Source of the DNA: Flavobacterium aestivum
GTDB taxonomy: Bacteria; Bacteroidota; Bacteroidia; Flavobacteriales; Flavobacteriaceae
Assembly: GCF_026870175.2 (NCBI RefSeq)
Contig: NZ_CP113977.2
Location: 3,658,001 to 3,722,000 of the forward strand
Length of the DNA: 64,000 nucleotides
Reading direction: 5' to 3'
Shown: piece after piece, positions 46,859-55,333 of the stretch
How the letters are laid out: every line of letters begins with the position of its first letter
How positions within the stretch are numbered: position 1 is the stretch's first letter
Program-made: the position numbers and the translations under genes
The notes under the pieces: generated by a model
Database searches by the model: none
What the model was told of the DNA's origin: nothing
What the model saw: only the letters and a program-made list of their open reading frames with translations

Positions 46859-47401
46859 ATGAAGAATACTTCACAAGAATATGATAACGTGATTGCGCTT
46901 TGTCGCTCACTATTTATCAACAAAATGCAAGATTACGGTAGCGCTTGGCGCATTTTGAGACTTCCGTCACTTACCGATCAAATTTTCATAAAAGCCCAAA
47001 GAATTAGAAGTTTACAAGAGAATGAAATTCGTAAAGTAAATGAAGATGAAACTGGCGAATTCATTGGTATCATCAATTATTCTATTATGGCATTGATTCA
47101 ATTGGAATTGGGCGTGGTAGATCAACCGGATTTAAATACCGAAAAAGCAACTCAACTATACGATGCTAAGGTCGCTTTGACCAAAGAATTAATGGAAAAC
47201 AAAAACCATGATTATGGGGAAGCTTGGCGCGATATGCGAGTAAGTTCATTAACCGATTTGATCTTGCAAAAACTACTTCGTGTAAAACAAATAGAAGACA
47301 ATAAAGGAAAAACTATTGTGTCTGAAGGAATTGATGCCAATTATCAGGATATGATTAACTATTCTGTTTTTGCTTTGATTCTTATGGGATTTAAGAAATA
47401 A
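46859..47401 (+). CDS. DUF1599-type protein with internal duplication
   Basis: A 180-residue cytoplasmic protein made of two similar halves. Half one has NKMQDYGSAWRILRLPSLTDQI, then QRIRSL and INYSIMALIQL. Half two has NKNHDYGEAWRDMRVSSLTDLI, then LRVKQI and INYSVFALILM. The repeated DYG-AWR motif is the mark of the DUF1599 family, which may relate to the all-alpha nucleotide pyrophosphatases (MazG-like). That link is from memory and no activity is shown. It is divergent from folP and 56 bases before the BT_3928-type gene. Confidence 0.85.
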   Translation: MKNTSQEYDNVIALCRSLFINKMQDYGSAWRILRLPSLTDQIFIKAQRIRSLQENEIRKVNEDETGEFIGIINYSIMALIQLELGVVDQPDLNTEKATQLYDAKVALTKELMENKNHDYGEAWRDMRVSSLTDLILQKLLRVKQIEDNKGKTIVSEGIDANYQDMINYSVFALILMGFKK

Positions 47402-47434
47402 CAACTCATTAACAAAATTAAAAAAGCATCCCTA

Positions 47435-47442
47435 TATCTTTG
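47435..47442 (+). promoter_or_regulatory. Flavobacterial -7 box, BT_3928-type gene
   Basis: TATCTTTG, 15 bases before the ATG at 47458. No -33 element was identified. Confidence 0.45.
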
Positions 47443-47457
47443 CTTAAAACATAAAAA

Positions 47458-48558
47458 ATGAAAAACATAATTACTCAATTCTCCCGAATCTTTGTTGGTG
47501 TACTGTTTATAATTTCTGGATTAATCAAACTGAATGACCCGGTGGGATTCTCTTATAAACTAGCTGAATATTTTAGTGAACCGGTATTTAATATGCCATT
47601 TTTTGTTCCATATTCTTTGGCAATGGCATTATTTATAGTAATCCTGGAAGTGGTTTTAGGAGTGATGTTGCTCATTGGTTTCAAATCAAAATTAACCATT
47701 TGGCTACTATTACTTTTAATCATAAAGTTTACATTCCTGACTTTCTATTCAGCTTATTTTGATGTAGTAAAAGATTGCGGATGTTTTGGAGATGCCTTAC
47801 ACCTTACACCTTGGCAATCCTTTACAAAAGACGTTGTTTTATTGTTTTTTATATTGATTCTCTTTATTAATATGAAATTGGTAAAACCTTTATTTGAAAA
47901 TAAAATCCAAAATATTCTTGCTGTATTAACCGTTTTTCTATGCAGTTTTATGGGATATTGGGTAATCAATCATTTACCATTAAAAGATTTTCGTGCCTAC
48001 AAAGTAGGAAACAATATTCAGAAAGGTATGGAAATTCCAGATGGCGCCCCAAAATCTGTAGTAGAAATGATTTTTATTTACAAAGTAAATGGTGTTGACA
48101 AAGAATTTACGGAGAAAGATTTGGCTAATATTCCTGCTGGTGCCACTTTTGTAGACAGAAAAGACAAGGTAATTACTGAAGGTTACGTCCCTCCTATTCA
48201 TGATTTTGTAATGGAAAAAGACGGGTCTGACTATAAAGACGAGTTACTTCAAGAGCCTAAATTGTTAATGGTTGTTGCCTATGATTTGAATTTGGCCAAT
48301 GTTGATGGTCTTGCCAAAATGGAACAAATCAATAAAAAAGCTTCTGCGAAAGGATATAAAGTAATTGGAATGACAGCATCGACTCCAGAGGAGATTGCAA
48401 AAATTAAAAAGCAATACGGACTAACTTTTGATTTTTATTTCTGTGATGCTATTCCACTAAAAACAATCGAAAGAGCCAATCCAAGTTTTGTCATTTTAGA
48501 AAAAGGTACTGTAAAACAAAAAGTACATTACAATGATGTTGAAAACTTAGTTTTCTAA
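47458..48558 (+). CDS. BT_3928-type DoxX membrane protein with thioredoxin-like C-terminus
   Basis: A 366-residue inner-membrane protein. The N-terminal DoxX/MauE-like part (about 1-165) has four or five helices, with the motif FVGVLFIISGLIKLNDPVGFSYKL and, in a loop, KDCGCFGD, whose paired Cys recall MauE proteins that assist disulfide exchange. The C-terminal region (about 240-366) looks like a thioredoxin-fold domain (LLMVVAYDLN, YKVIGMTAS, FDFYFCDAIP, NPSFVILEKGTV) but lacks a CxxC. It is followed by a TlpA thioredoxin gene, which suggests a joint redox role in the envelope. This is inference. Confidence 0.85.
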   Translation: MKNIITQFSRIFVGVLFIISGLIKLNDPVGFSYKLAEYFSEPVFNMPFFVPYSLAMALFIVILEVVLGVMLLIGFKSKLTIWLLLLLIIKFTFLTFYSAYFDVVKDCGCFGDALHLTPWQSFTKDVVLLFFILILFINMKLVKPLFENKIQNILAVLTVFLCSFMGYWVINHLPLKDFRAYKVGNNIQKGMEIPDGAPKSVVEMIFIYKVNGVDKEFTEKDLANIPAGATFVDRKDKVITEGYVPPIHDFVMEKDGSDYKDELLQEPKLLMVVAYDLNLANVDGLAKMEQINKKASAKGYKVIGMTASTPEEIAKIKKQYGLTFDFYFCDAIPLKTIERANPSFVILEKGTVKQKVHYNDVENLVF

Positions 48559-48596
48559 TAAAAACAGCTTTTTTCTTTTTCGAAAAGAGTAAATAT

Positions 48597-48640
48597 TTAA
48601 ACCTTGTGGGAATTACAAATTCCTTCAAGGTTTTTTTTAT
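48597..48640 (+). terminator. Terminator after the BT_3928-type gene
   Basis: Sixteen-base arms (48599-48614 and 48618-48633) with two mismatches and a 3-base loop, followed by a run of eight T. It lies 40 bases past the stop. Confidence 0.85.
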
Positions 48641-48772
48641 CCCTTTAGTTAATTGAAATTTTCTTCTGAAAATTTGTAAAAAAAATAGCAACTATAACGA
48701 TATTGCTAATACTTTTAACGATTTGGGCTTTAAAATTATTAAATCTATTTCCTCCTTTTTCAATTCTTTGGT

Positions 48773-48780
48773 TAACTTTG
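48773..48780 (+). promoter_or_regulatory. Flavobacterial -7 box, TlpA-like gene
   Basis: TAACTTTG, 20 bases before ATG 48801. It gives the thioredoxin gene its own promoter after the preceding terminator. Confidence 0.55.
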
Positions 48781-48800
48781 TGTAATCTAAAAATCATTAA

Positions 48801-49298
48801 ATGAAAAAAATAGCCTTCCTTATTATTGCTTTTGCAACATTTTCTTGCACTCAAGCTCAGAAAACAGAATTTTCTAAACAAGCACTTTCTGAAACTTTGT
48901 TAACCACTGCCGGTAAACAAATATCCTTTCAAAACATTATAAAAAATCACAAAGGTCAAACTACCGTCATAGAAATTTGGGCTTCTTGGTGTGGAGATTG
49001 TGTAAAAGCAATGCCAAAAATAAAAGAGTTACAAGAAAAAAACAGAAATGTTTCTTTTGTATTTCTTTCAATGGACAAAACTGTAGATAAATGGAAAGAA
49101 GGAATTCAAAAACATGAGCTCAAAGGAGACCATTACATGGCCAATGACGGAATGAAAGGTGTTTTTGGACAAGCTATCGATCTTGATTGGGTTCCAAGAT
49201 ACATTATCATTGATGAAACTGGAAAATTAATACTATATCGTGCCATAGAAACAGATTTTGCTGTTATAAACGAAACCCTAAAAAGCCTGAATTACTAA
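48801..49298 (+). CDS. TlpA/ResA-type secreted thioredoxin
   Basis: A 165-residue periplasmic thiol-disulfide oxidoreductase with a signal peptide (FATFSCTQAQ; Cys14 could make it a lipoprotein). The thioredoxin domain has the redox-active WCGDC motif in EIWASWCGDCVKAMPKIKEL at about residues 55-74, and the cis-Pro context VPRYIIIDETGK. The length is short but complete. It lies between the BT_3928-type membrane protein and tpiA. Function in cytochrome maturation or envelope disulfide control is possible; no substrate is indicated. Confidence 0.9.
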   Translation: MKKIAFLIIAFATFSCTQAQKTEFSKQALSETLLTTAGKQISFQNIIKNHKGQTTVIEIWASWCGDCVKAMPKIKELQEKNRNVSFVFLSMDKTVDKWKEGIQKHELKGDHYMANDGMKGVFGQAIDLDWVPRYIIIDETGKLILYRAIETDFAVINETLKSLNY

Positions 49299-49379
49299 AA
49301 AAAACTTAAACCTCTAAAAACTAATATATTAAAACAAATAATATACAAATTTAAATACCACTAAAAAAAAACAAAAAAA

Positions 49380-50132
49380 ATGAGAAAAAAGATTGTAGCT
49401 GGAAATTGGAAAATGCATAAAAATGCAGCTCAAACTAAAGATTTATTAAACCAATTATTATCCGAAATTCCAGCTGAAACCTCTGCACATGTATTTGTTG
49501 CACCTACATTTATAAACTTGGCGTCAGCAGTCGAAAATTTAACACACTCAAATATATCCGTTGCTGCACAAAACGTACACCAAGCAGAAAGTGGAGCCTT
49601 TACAGGAGAAATCTCTGCTGACATGCTTAAAAGCGTTGGTGTAAAAACCGTAATTTTAGGTCACTCAGAACGTAGATCTATATTTCACGAAACAGATGCA
49701 TTGATTGCCAGCAAAGTAAACACAGCTTTAGTACATGATATGACAGTTATTTTCTGTTTTGGAGAAGAACTAAAAGATCGTCAATCCGGAAATCATTTCA
49801 ACATTGTTGAAAACCAATTGAGAGATGGTTTATTCCATATTCAAGCTAAAGACTGGGAGAAAATTGTATTGGCTTATGAGCCAGTTTGGGCTATTGGTAC
49901 AGGAGAAACTGCTTCTCCGGATCAAGCGCAGGAAATGCACGAATTTATCAGAGAAACTGTTCGTAAAGCTTTTGGAAGTGATATTGCAGAAGATGTTTCT
50001 ATCCTTTACGGTGGAAGTGTAAAACCTGATAATGCCAAAGAAATCTTCTCTAAACCAGATGTAGACGGAGGTCTTATTGGTGGAGCTGCCCTTAACGCAA
50101 AAGATTTTATTTCTATTGTAACTTCAATCTAA
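49380..50132 (+). CDS. tpiA: Triosephosphate isomerase
   Basis: Interconverts dihydroxyacetone phosphate and glyceraldehyde 3-phosphate. The 250-residue barrel has all catalytic motifs: AGNWKMHK with the active Lys (about 12), ILGHSERR with the active His (about 97), AYEPVWAIGTGETAS with the catalytic Glu (about 168), and the phosphate-binding YGGSVKPDN and GGLIGGAAL. The length is normal. The 81-base upstream gap is A-rich. A strong terminator follows. Confidence 0.98.
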   Translation: MRKKIVAGNWKMHKNAAQTKDLLNQLLSEIPAETSAHVFVAPTFINLASAVENLTHSNISVAAQNVHQAESGAFTGEISADMLKSVGVKTVILGHSERRSIFHETDALIASKVNTALVHDMTVIFCFGEELKDRQSGNHFNIVENQLRDGLFHIQAKDWEKIVLAYEPVWAIGTGETASPDQAQEMHEFIRETVRKAFGSDIAEDVSILYGGSVKPDNAKEIFSKPDVDGGLIGGAALNAKDFISIVTSI

Positions 50133-50189
50133 TAATCTTATTATTTTCAATTTCCTATAATTTAGTTTACATTATAGGTTAGTAAATAA

Positions 50190-50225
50190 ATGAACCTGTT
50201 CAATAAAAATGAACAGGTTTTTTTA
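50190..50225 (+). terminator. Terminator of tpiA
   Basis: Perfect 10-bp arms (50193-50202 and 50210-50219) around ATAAAAA, followed by seven T. Confidence 0.9.
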
Positions 50226-50239
50226 ACTACCCAAATTTT

Positions 50240-51043
50240 ATGAAAGTCCCAAAAACGATTAAAAAAAAGTCCAATAAAATTTGGCAAAAATGGTCTATTG
50301 CTTTCCGAATCATTCCTCTCATTTTATCCATAGCAGTTTTAAAAATTTTATCCCATAAATTTGACTTTGAGCTAATCGAGTTAAACGCACTATTCACCAG
50401 TTTAATAGCCGGTACCATTTTCTTAATCGGGTTTCTGATTAGTGGTGTTCTTTCAGATTATAAGGAAAGTGAAAAATTACCAAGTGAACTTTCAGCATCC
50501 ATAAAAACATTGTATGATGATGCCTATACCATTTACAAAGGCAAAAATTCTAAAAATGCTTTGCAGCTTATCGAATTTCAAAAACGATTTATTCATTCAT
50601 TGATGGATTGGTTCTACAAAAGAGAATCAACATCATCCATACTTGAAAAAATAAGCCAAATAAATGATTTTCTGGTAGAATTAGACAATGAAGGCATTCA
50701 AGCGGGCTATATTATCAAAATGAAGAATGAGCAAAACAACATTCGAAAAATGATTTTAAGAATTGACACCATCAGAGAAACCAATTTTATAGGATCAGCT
50801 TATGCTATTCTAGAAGCTATGGGATTTTTAATTGCATTTTGTTTAATCATTATCAAAATAGATCCATTCTACGCCTCTCTATTTTTCTCATTGTTAGTTA
50901 CTTTTTTAATCTCCTATATGTTTTTATTAATCAAAGATCTTGACAATCCTTTTGATTATGCTGAAAATGGAGAAAGTGGTACAGAGATTTCGCTAAAACC
51001 TGTTCACGACCTCATAGAAGTATTTGACAATCTCAAAAACTAA
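50240..51043 (+). CDS. Membrane protein, possibly bestrophin-like (DUF4239-like)
   Basis: A 267-residue inner-membrane protein. Two hydrophobic segments near residues 22-40 and 48-68 are followed by a long hydrophilic helical region (about 75-190) and two further helices (about 192-230), then a short tail. The motif SDYKESEKLPSEL after the second helix and LIKDLDNPFDY after the last helix recall DUF4239 bestrophin-like proteins, but this is recognition by eye of short motifs. No function is claimed. It begins only 15 bases past the tpiA terminator T-run. Confidence 0.7.
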   Translation: MKVPKTIKKKSNKIWQKWSIAFRIIPLILSIAVLKILSHKFDFELIELNALFTSLIAGTIFLIGFLISGVLSDYKESEKLPSELSASIKTLYDDAYTIYKGKNSKNALQLIEFQKRFIHSLMDWFYKRESTSSILEKISQINDFLVELDNEGIQAGYIIKMKNEQNNIRKMILRIDTIRETNFIGSAYAILEAMGFLIAFCLIIIKIDPFYASLFFSLLVTFLISYMFLLIKDLDNPFDYAENGESGTEISLKPVHDLIEVFDNLKN

Positions 51044-51060
51044 TTCATAATAACAATCCA

Positions 51061-51110
51061 AAAAAAGAGGCTATCTCACAACTCGTGAAACAGCCTCTCT
51101 TCTATTTTAT
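51061..51110. terminator. Bidirectional terminator between convergent genes
   Basis: AGAGGCT (51066-51072) and AGCCTCT (51092-51098) arms with further imperfect pairing inside (CTCAC/GTGA), A-run before and T-rich sequence after. It serves the plus-strand membrane protein gene and the minus-strand gene ending at 51130. Confidence 0.7.
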
Positions 51111-51129
51111 ATCCTAAAGATACAATCCT

Positions 51130-53490
51130 TTAATATGCCATTTTACCATTAATAAAATCCTGTAACAAAGGACAATTGTACTTTTTAAAAGTTTTGGTAT
51201 CCCTGTAAACTGAATTAAAACTATAAATCTCTTTTCCTGGTTTAAACTTAGCGCTTTCGACACCTAAAAAATTGTTCGTTAAGGCGTAACTAACATATTC
51301 ACACTCAAAAACCATTAAACTTGCCAAGGCTTTCTCCTCTTTATTTTTAGAAAGAAACAGCACTTTTTGATAGTAATCTTTAGCCAAATTACAATTCAAA
51401 TAATTCCCATTTTGATACTTCTTTTCGTGTTCAAATCGATTCCCACCAAAAACATAATCCCAATATCCTTCTCCAAAATTAGACCCCATACCATAAGCAG
51501 TCATCATCCAGGCATTACCCCAAGTTGATACATTAAAGAAAGCGTGCCCTAATTTTAAGTTACTTTCAGCAGTATTTTTCTTTTTAAGCTCTAAAAGTGT
51601 TTTTACAAATTCAGTTTTATTAAAAACATAATTAAACTGCCTATCTTTTTTACTCATCAGTATTTTTGGAAAAAAAGGATCCTCATTCAAAAAGTTTTTA
51701 TACTCATAATTATCCTTCCAAAAATTCTTTGGCATTTCGGCAAAGGTTTTATAGGCTAATTCCAAATTGTTTTCCCTAAAAGCAATCGTTCCTTTCAAAT
51801 CCTTATAGACATTTATATCAAAATTAATTGTCCCTTTGCAGATATAATTTTCAAAAGGTGTTTTGTCTTTCTTTTTAATCAAAGCTATCAAATTGTCTAT
51901 ATCTTTAATCGAAGCAAAACGATCAAAATAGCCTAAATAATTATAAAAACTAGGATAATATCCCCATTCCGAATTATTACCTTTCTTAATGTTTGATTTC
52001 AAGAATATTAATCCTGCAGTAGCTTCATCCCCATTTTTAGCATATTCTCCAGCTACAATTCTATAAAAACTATACATACTTTTAAATAAGCTGTAATCTT
52101 GATCTACTGCGTTTTCAATCGAATTAAAACAATCAAATAACAACTTTTTAGTCTCTTTACTGTGAATATCATTTTGTTTTAAAGCCACTAAAGCCAACTG
52201 AATTTTAGATTGTAAAATGATAGAAGAATTAGCCTCTTTTGAAATCAAATCAACATACTTCTTACCCAAATCTATTTGATCATCAATAAAGCACAGCTGC
52301 GCAATTGCCGAGTAGAGATAGTCCTTTTGTTCTCCTTTCGCTGATGACGTAGTGCTTAACAAGAACGTTCTTAGCTCTTTTAAGTACCCCATATCCTTTA
52401 CGAAGTTTTTTGCTTTTGCCTTTTCATAATCGTCATACCATTCACCCCCTTCCAAAACAACCGAAGGTGTACTCTGAGTGTATTTGGGTGTAAAAATCCA
52501 ATCTTCTAGTTTATTAACCTCTCTACCTACCAAAAAGCTAAAATAAACTGAGTCGGGATTATAAGCATAAATCTGTTTCAAAGTTTCTAATTGTGGCGAC
52601 GGATTACGCATACATTCGAGTGCAAGAATGGCGCCTCTTTCAGTATCATTTTGGGCATAACTCAAAGTTTCTTGAGTTAAATCTCGATTATAATGTTGCA
52701 TCACCGCATGGGTTTTCTCATCACAAGTAACAAAAACCTGACTCAAATAATAATTTTGCAATGCTTGATTATCTGTACACAAAGCTCTAAAATACAAAGC
52801 CCAAGGTGTCAAAATAGTATTGGGTTTCATCGCAAAATAAGTCTCATACAATCGATTCGCCTCTTGGGGCTTTCCATCATAATAACTCATTCTGAGCAAC
52901 AAAAAAGCATAACGTTGTTTTAGGAAAGCATCTTTGGTCGAGCTCAGTTTTTTATCATAATCTCCTAAAGTCGCTACAAATTTATTCTCGGAATCATAAC
53001 CATAATTCAAAGAATTCCAAGTTTCCCATTTATACCCGCCTATATTATTGTATTCTAACTTTTTGGCAAAAATCAAATACTCTAAAAATTTCTTGTTTTT
53101 ATGAAGCTGCAGTTTTTGCACAAAAGTATTCTTTGCAAAAACCTTAACAAGTGATTTCGACTGATATGCTGACTGAAATACCTCCGAATTCGTTTCATAC
53201 AAAATTGTATACACATCATCCGGATCAACATCCATACCCAATTGCTTTTGCCATTCCAAACAATTTAGTTTTTGATCTCGGGTTGAAAAGACATTTGGAG
53301 TCGCGTAAATATCGGACGAGTATGTCAAAAATCGAAGTTTCAAAAAATCGTTCCGTTCCGCACGAAACAAAGCCAATCGACCAACCTCTGGGCTTTCGTA
53401 CCAACCGCAAGCCTGAACCCCATTAAAGGATAGTAAAAAAACTAAAAGGCTAAAAAAGCGAATAATAGTTGGATATATTTTCTGTTCCAT
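51130..53490 (-). CDS. Large secreted helical-repeat protein of unknown function
   Basis: A 786-residue protein with a signal peptide (about 27 residues; NGVQACG, where Cys28 might be lipidated although the lipobox is poor). The mature part begins ACGWYESPEV. The body is almost all helical, with paired helices of TPR or SEL1-like spacing, such as LKQRYAFLLLRMSYYDGKPQEANRLYETYF, and many Tyr, Asn and Lys. No catalytic motif is seen and I do not recognise the family. Its 5' end overlaps the 3' end of the next upstream gene by 41 bases, so the two are translated together. Confidence 0.85.
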   Translation of the reverse strand: MEQKIYPTIIRFFSLLVFLLSFNGVQACGWYESPEVGRLALFRAERNDFLKLRFLTYSSDIYATPNVFSTRDQKLNCLEWQKQLGMDVDPDDVYTILYETNSEVFQSAYQSKSLVKVFAKNTFVQKLQLHKNKKFLEYLIFAKKLEYNNIGGYKWETWNSLNYGYDSENKFVATLGDYDKKLSSTKDAFLKQRYAFLLLRMSYYDGKPQEANRLYETYFAMKPNTILTPWALYFRALCTDNQALQNYYLSQVFVTCDEKTHAVMQHYNRDLTQETLSYAQNDTERGAILALECMRNPSPQLETLKQIYAYNPDSVYFSFLVGREVNKLEDWIFTPKYTQSTPSVVLEGGEWYDDYEKAKAKNFVKDMGYLKELRTFLLSTTSSAKGEQKDYLYSAIAQLCFIDDQIDLGKKYVDLISKEANSSIILQSKIQLALVALKQNDIHSKETKKLLFDCFNSIENAVDQDYSLFKSMYSFYRIVAGEYAKNGDEATAGLIFLKSNIKKGNNSEWGYYPSFYNYLGYFDRFASIKDIDNLIALIKKKDKTPFENYICKGTINFDINVYKDLKGTIAFRENNLELAYKTFAEMPKNFWKDNYEYKNFLNEDPFFPKILMSKKDRQFNYVFNKTEFVKTLLELKKKNTAESNLKLGHAFFNVSTWGNAWMMTAYGMGSNFGEGYWDYVFGGNRFEHEKKYQNGNYLNCNLAKDYYQKVLFLSKNKEEKALASLMVFECEYVSYALTNNFLGVESAKFKPGKEIYSFNSVYRDTKTFKKYNCPLLQDFINGKMAY

Positions 53491-54589
53491 AATCGTTTAT
53501 GTATTTTTTATCAAATGAGAAAAAGGTCACTTTGGTTTGATCGGTAATCGTGATTTTAGATTTTAAAACTCCAATCATTTTTCTTATTTCGGCATCCGAG
53601 ATTTTTTCAATCCGAATTTCATCACCGTTTCTAAAATAAGTATCACCAATCAAAATGTCATCTTGAAACAAATAGCGTGTTGCACTCACTTTCTTAAAAC
53701 GAATAGTATCCTTCACAAAACCATCATAGTCTGACAAAATCCCCTTAAACTGATTCCCTCTAAAAACCACTGACCAACTGTACAACGGCAAAGCCAAATC
53801 TAATGGTAATGCATACCCTCCCTTAGTAATATAATCTTCGACTTCCTTGCTTGTACCAATAGAATTTTCAGTGGTATGATCCGTAGGACTTGTCAAGTTA
53901 TAGCACATTAGCAAGCCTTTATCAACAGGCGGAATCCCTGCTTTCTCTCTATATTTGTACTGCCAAAGTCTCACAGTGGCCGAAAGTGAATACTGAGGAA
54001 AACTAGTTTTAAGTCTTTGCAAGAGATAAAAATAATTCTTCTTCGATTTTTCAGACCAATCACAATCAATCAAAATCTCCTTGCAATTTATTTTTATTTT
54101 TCCTACCACAATTTTTTCAATAGAATCTGTATTTGGCCAAACCTTATGATCCTGACTCCCTGAATCATATATTTTTTGAGACATTTCGTAAGCCTTAGCA
54201 TGAGCTTGCTCCTTTTTATATCCTTCCAGCACGTTTTCAACCCTCTTCTCTATACGCATGGCTAGTGAGTCCAGCTGCTTTTTACTTGACAAAAGCATCA
54301 CTTCATTAGTCACAAAAATGCTCGGAGTAATCTCGAATTGCTCCATATCCCAATTCAGAGAACGTGTCGTTGCCACGGGTTGAGGTTCACTCGCATAGGG
54401 ATTCCAATCTACATCAAAAAACCGAACATATAAATGTTTTACCTGCATCTTTTTGGCTAAAGAATCCTCTGCAGAATTTGTATAGTGATCTGTTTTCCAA
54501 TAACAAAAGGATCGTACCACCTCTGGTTTTACCCCTCTACTACTTACCAAAATCACAAACAAAAAAGAAATTAAAATTGCTTTTTTCAT
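53450..54589 (-). CDS. Secreted protein with probable TIM-barrel fold (GH18-like layout)
   Basis: A 379-residue protein with an N-terminal signal (FVILVSSRG). A series of strands in barrel order can be read: LYVRFFDVDW (53-62), PSIFVTNEVM, ILIDCDW (172-178), SATVRLWQ, LLMCYNL (226-232) and ALPLYSWSVVFRGN (about 266-279). The IDCDW strand parallels the DxDxE strand of family 18 glycosidases, but the final catalytic Glu is not present in that form, so catalysis is doubtful. I do not recognise the exact family. A promoter box (54616-54623) precedes it and it overlaps the helical-repeat gene by 41 bases. Confidence 0.8.
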   Translation of the reverse strand: MKKAILISFLFVILVSSRGVKPEVVRSFCYWKTDHYTNSAEDSLAKKMQVKHLYVRFFDVDWNPYASEPQPVATTRSLNWDMEQFEITPSIFVTNEVMLLSSKKQLDSLAMRIEKRVENVLEGYKKEQAHAKAYEMSQKIYDSGSQDHKVWPNTDSIEKIVVGKIKINCKEILIDCDWSEKSKKNYFYLLQRLKTSFPQYSLSATVRLWQYKYREKAGIPPVDKGLLMCYNLTSPTDHTTENSIGTSKEVEDYITKGGYALPLDLALPLYSWSVVFRGNQFKGILSDYDGFVKDTIRFKKVSATRYLFQDDILIGDTYFRNGDEIRIEKISDAEIRKMIGVLKSKITITDQTKVTFFSFDKKYINDYGTENISNYYSLF

Positions 54590-55039
54590 AAGTTATTATA
54601 ACTATTTATGTCGAGCAAAATTAACACTAATTCTTATATTTTTGCATGTAGCAATCATAAAATAAAAAGTCATATTTAACGATTTTTCAAGCCGAATTTA
54701 TGGTTCCATTTTGAGCCAAAACCCTTTAAACAAAGAGGCTAACACAACAAAATACTCACTCTCATCCTTTCTCTAATACAGTCGTTTATACACACCTCTT
54801 CAGTAGCTTACTTCCATCCCTCCAGTATACACAACTACCTCATTACTAAATGATAGAACTTTCTAAATTCACTCTTTGTAAGTACAAAATGTATACAAAA
54901 AAGCCATTTTAAGATTTGTAATCTTTTTTGACTATTTTTGAAAAATAAATAAAAACGAAACAAACCCTAACCAATTTCCCTAAAAAGGGTATATATTATA
55001 ATGATCTGTTTTGTACATATACAAGTTATGTAAAATTTT
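54590..55039. other. Intergenic region of 450 bases, largest gene-free gap here
   Basis: Holds the promoter box of the TIM-barrel gene at its left end. A plus-strand TAnnTTTG-like box occurs near 54637 and a small hairpin (AAGATT/AATCTT, 54911-54925) followed by T lies near 54925, so a short RNA of about 270 bases is possible but not supported by anything else. No coding frame is convincing. Confidence 0.4.
54616..54623 (-). promoter_or_regulatory. Flavobacterial -7 box, TIM-barrel/helical-repeat pair
   Basis: Minus strand TAATTTTG, 26 bases before ATG 54589. Confidence 0.45.
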
Positions 55040-55327
55040 ATGATAACACCTTACCTGAAAAAAATAACGATATTCTTCGCCATCAGTCTACTAGGAATTG
55101 TGGGAATAATAATTTCTTCACTTATTTTGATAAACCATAACGGAATGAATCATAAGTTACAAGGTTGGGTAAATCTACTTTGGTTACCACTATTGCTTAT
55201 TATTTTAATCATAGACAGAACTTGTGTATGGAAATTTGGAACTAAAAAGGTAAACAAAGTTCAGCTTAATATTTTAGGCACTTTAATTTTACTTTTTATA
55301 ATTAATTTTATCAGACTACAACTATAA
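55040..55327 (+). CDS. Small membrane protein of unknown function
   Basis: A 95-residue protein with three predicted transmembrane helices (about 8-31, 42-60 and 73-92) and short basic loops (KLQG, RTCVWKFGTKKVNK). I do not recognise it. It lies 6 bases before the DUF6694-like lipoprotein gene and is probably co-transcribed with it. The start is the first ATG of the frame, 8 bases after another ATG that runs directly into a stop. Confidence 0.65.
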   Translation: MITPYLKKITIFFAISLLGIVGIIISSLILINHNGMNHKLQGWVNLLWLPLLLIILIIDRTCVWKFGTKKVNKVQLNILGTLILLFIINFIRLQL

Positions 55328-55333
55328 AAAATA

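Noticed and set aside
53151..53426. Plus-strand frame of 91 codons opposite the start of the helical-repeat gene
   Set aside because: The minus-strand gene has a signal peptide, coupling to its neighbour and a 786-residue frame; the plus frame has no start context.
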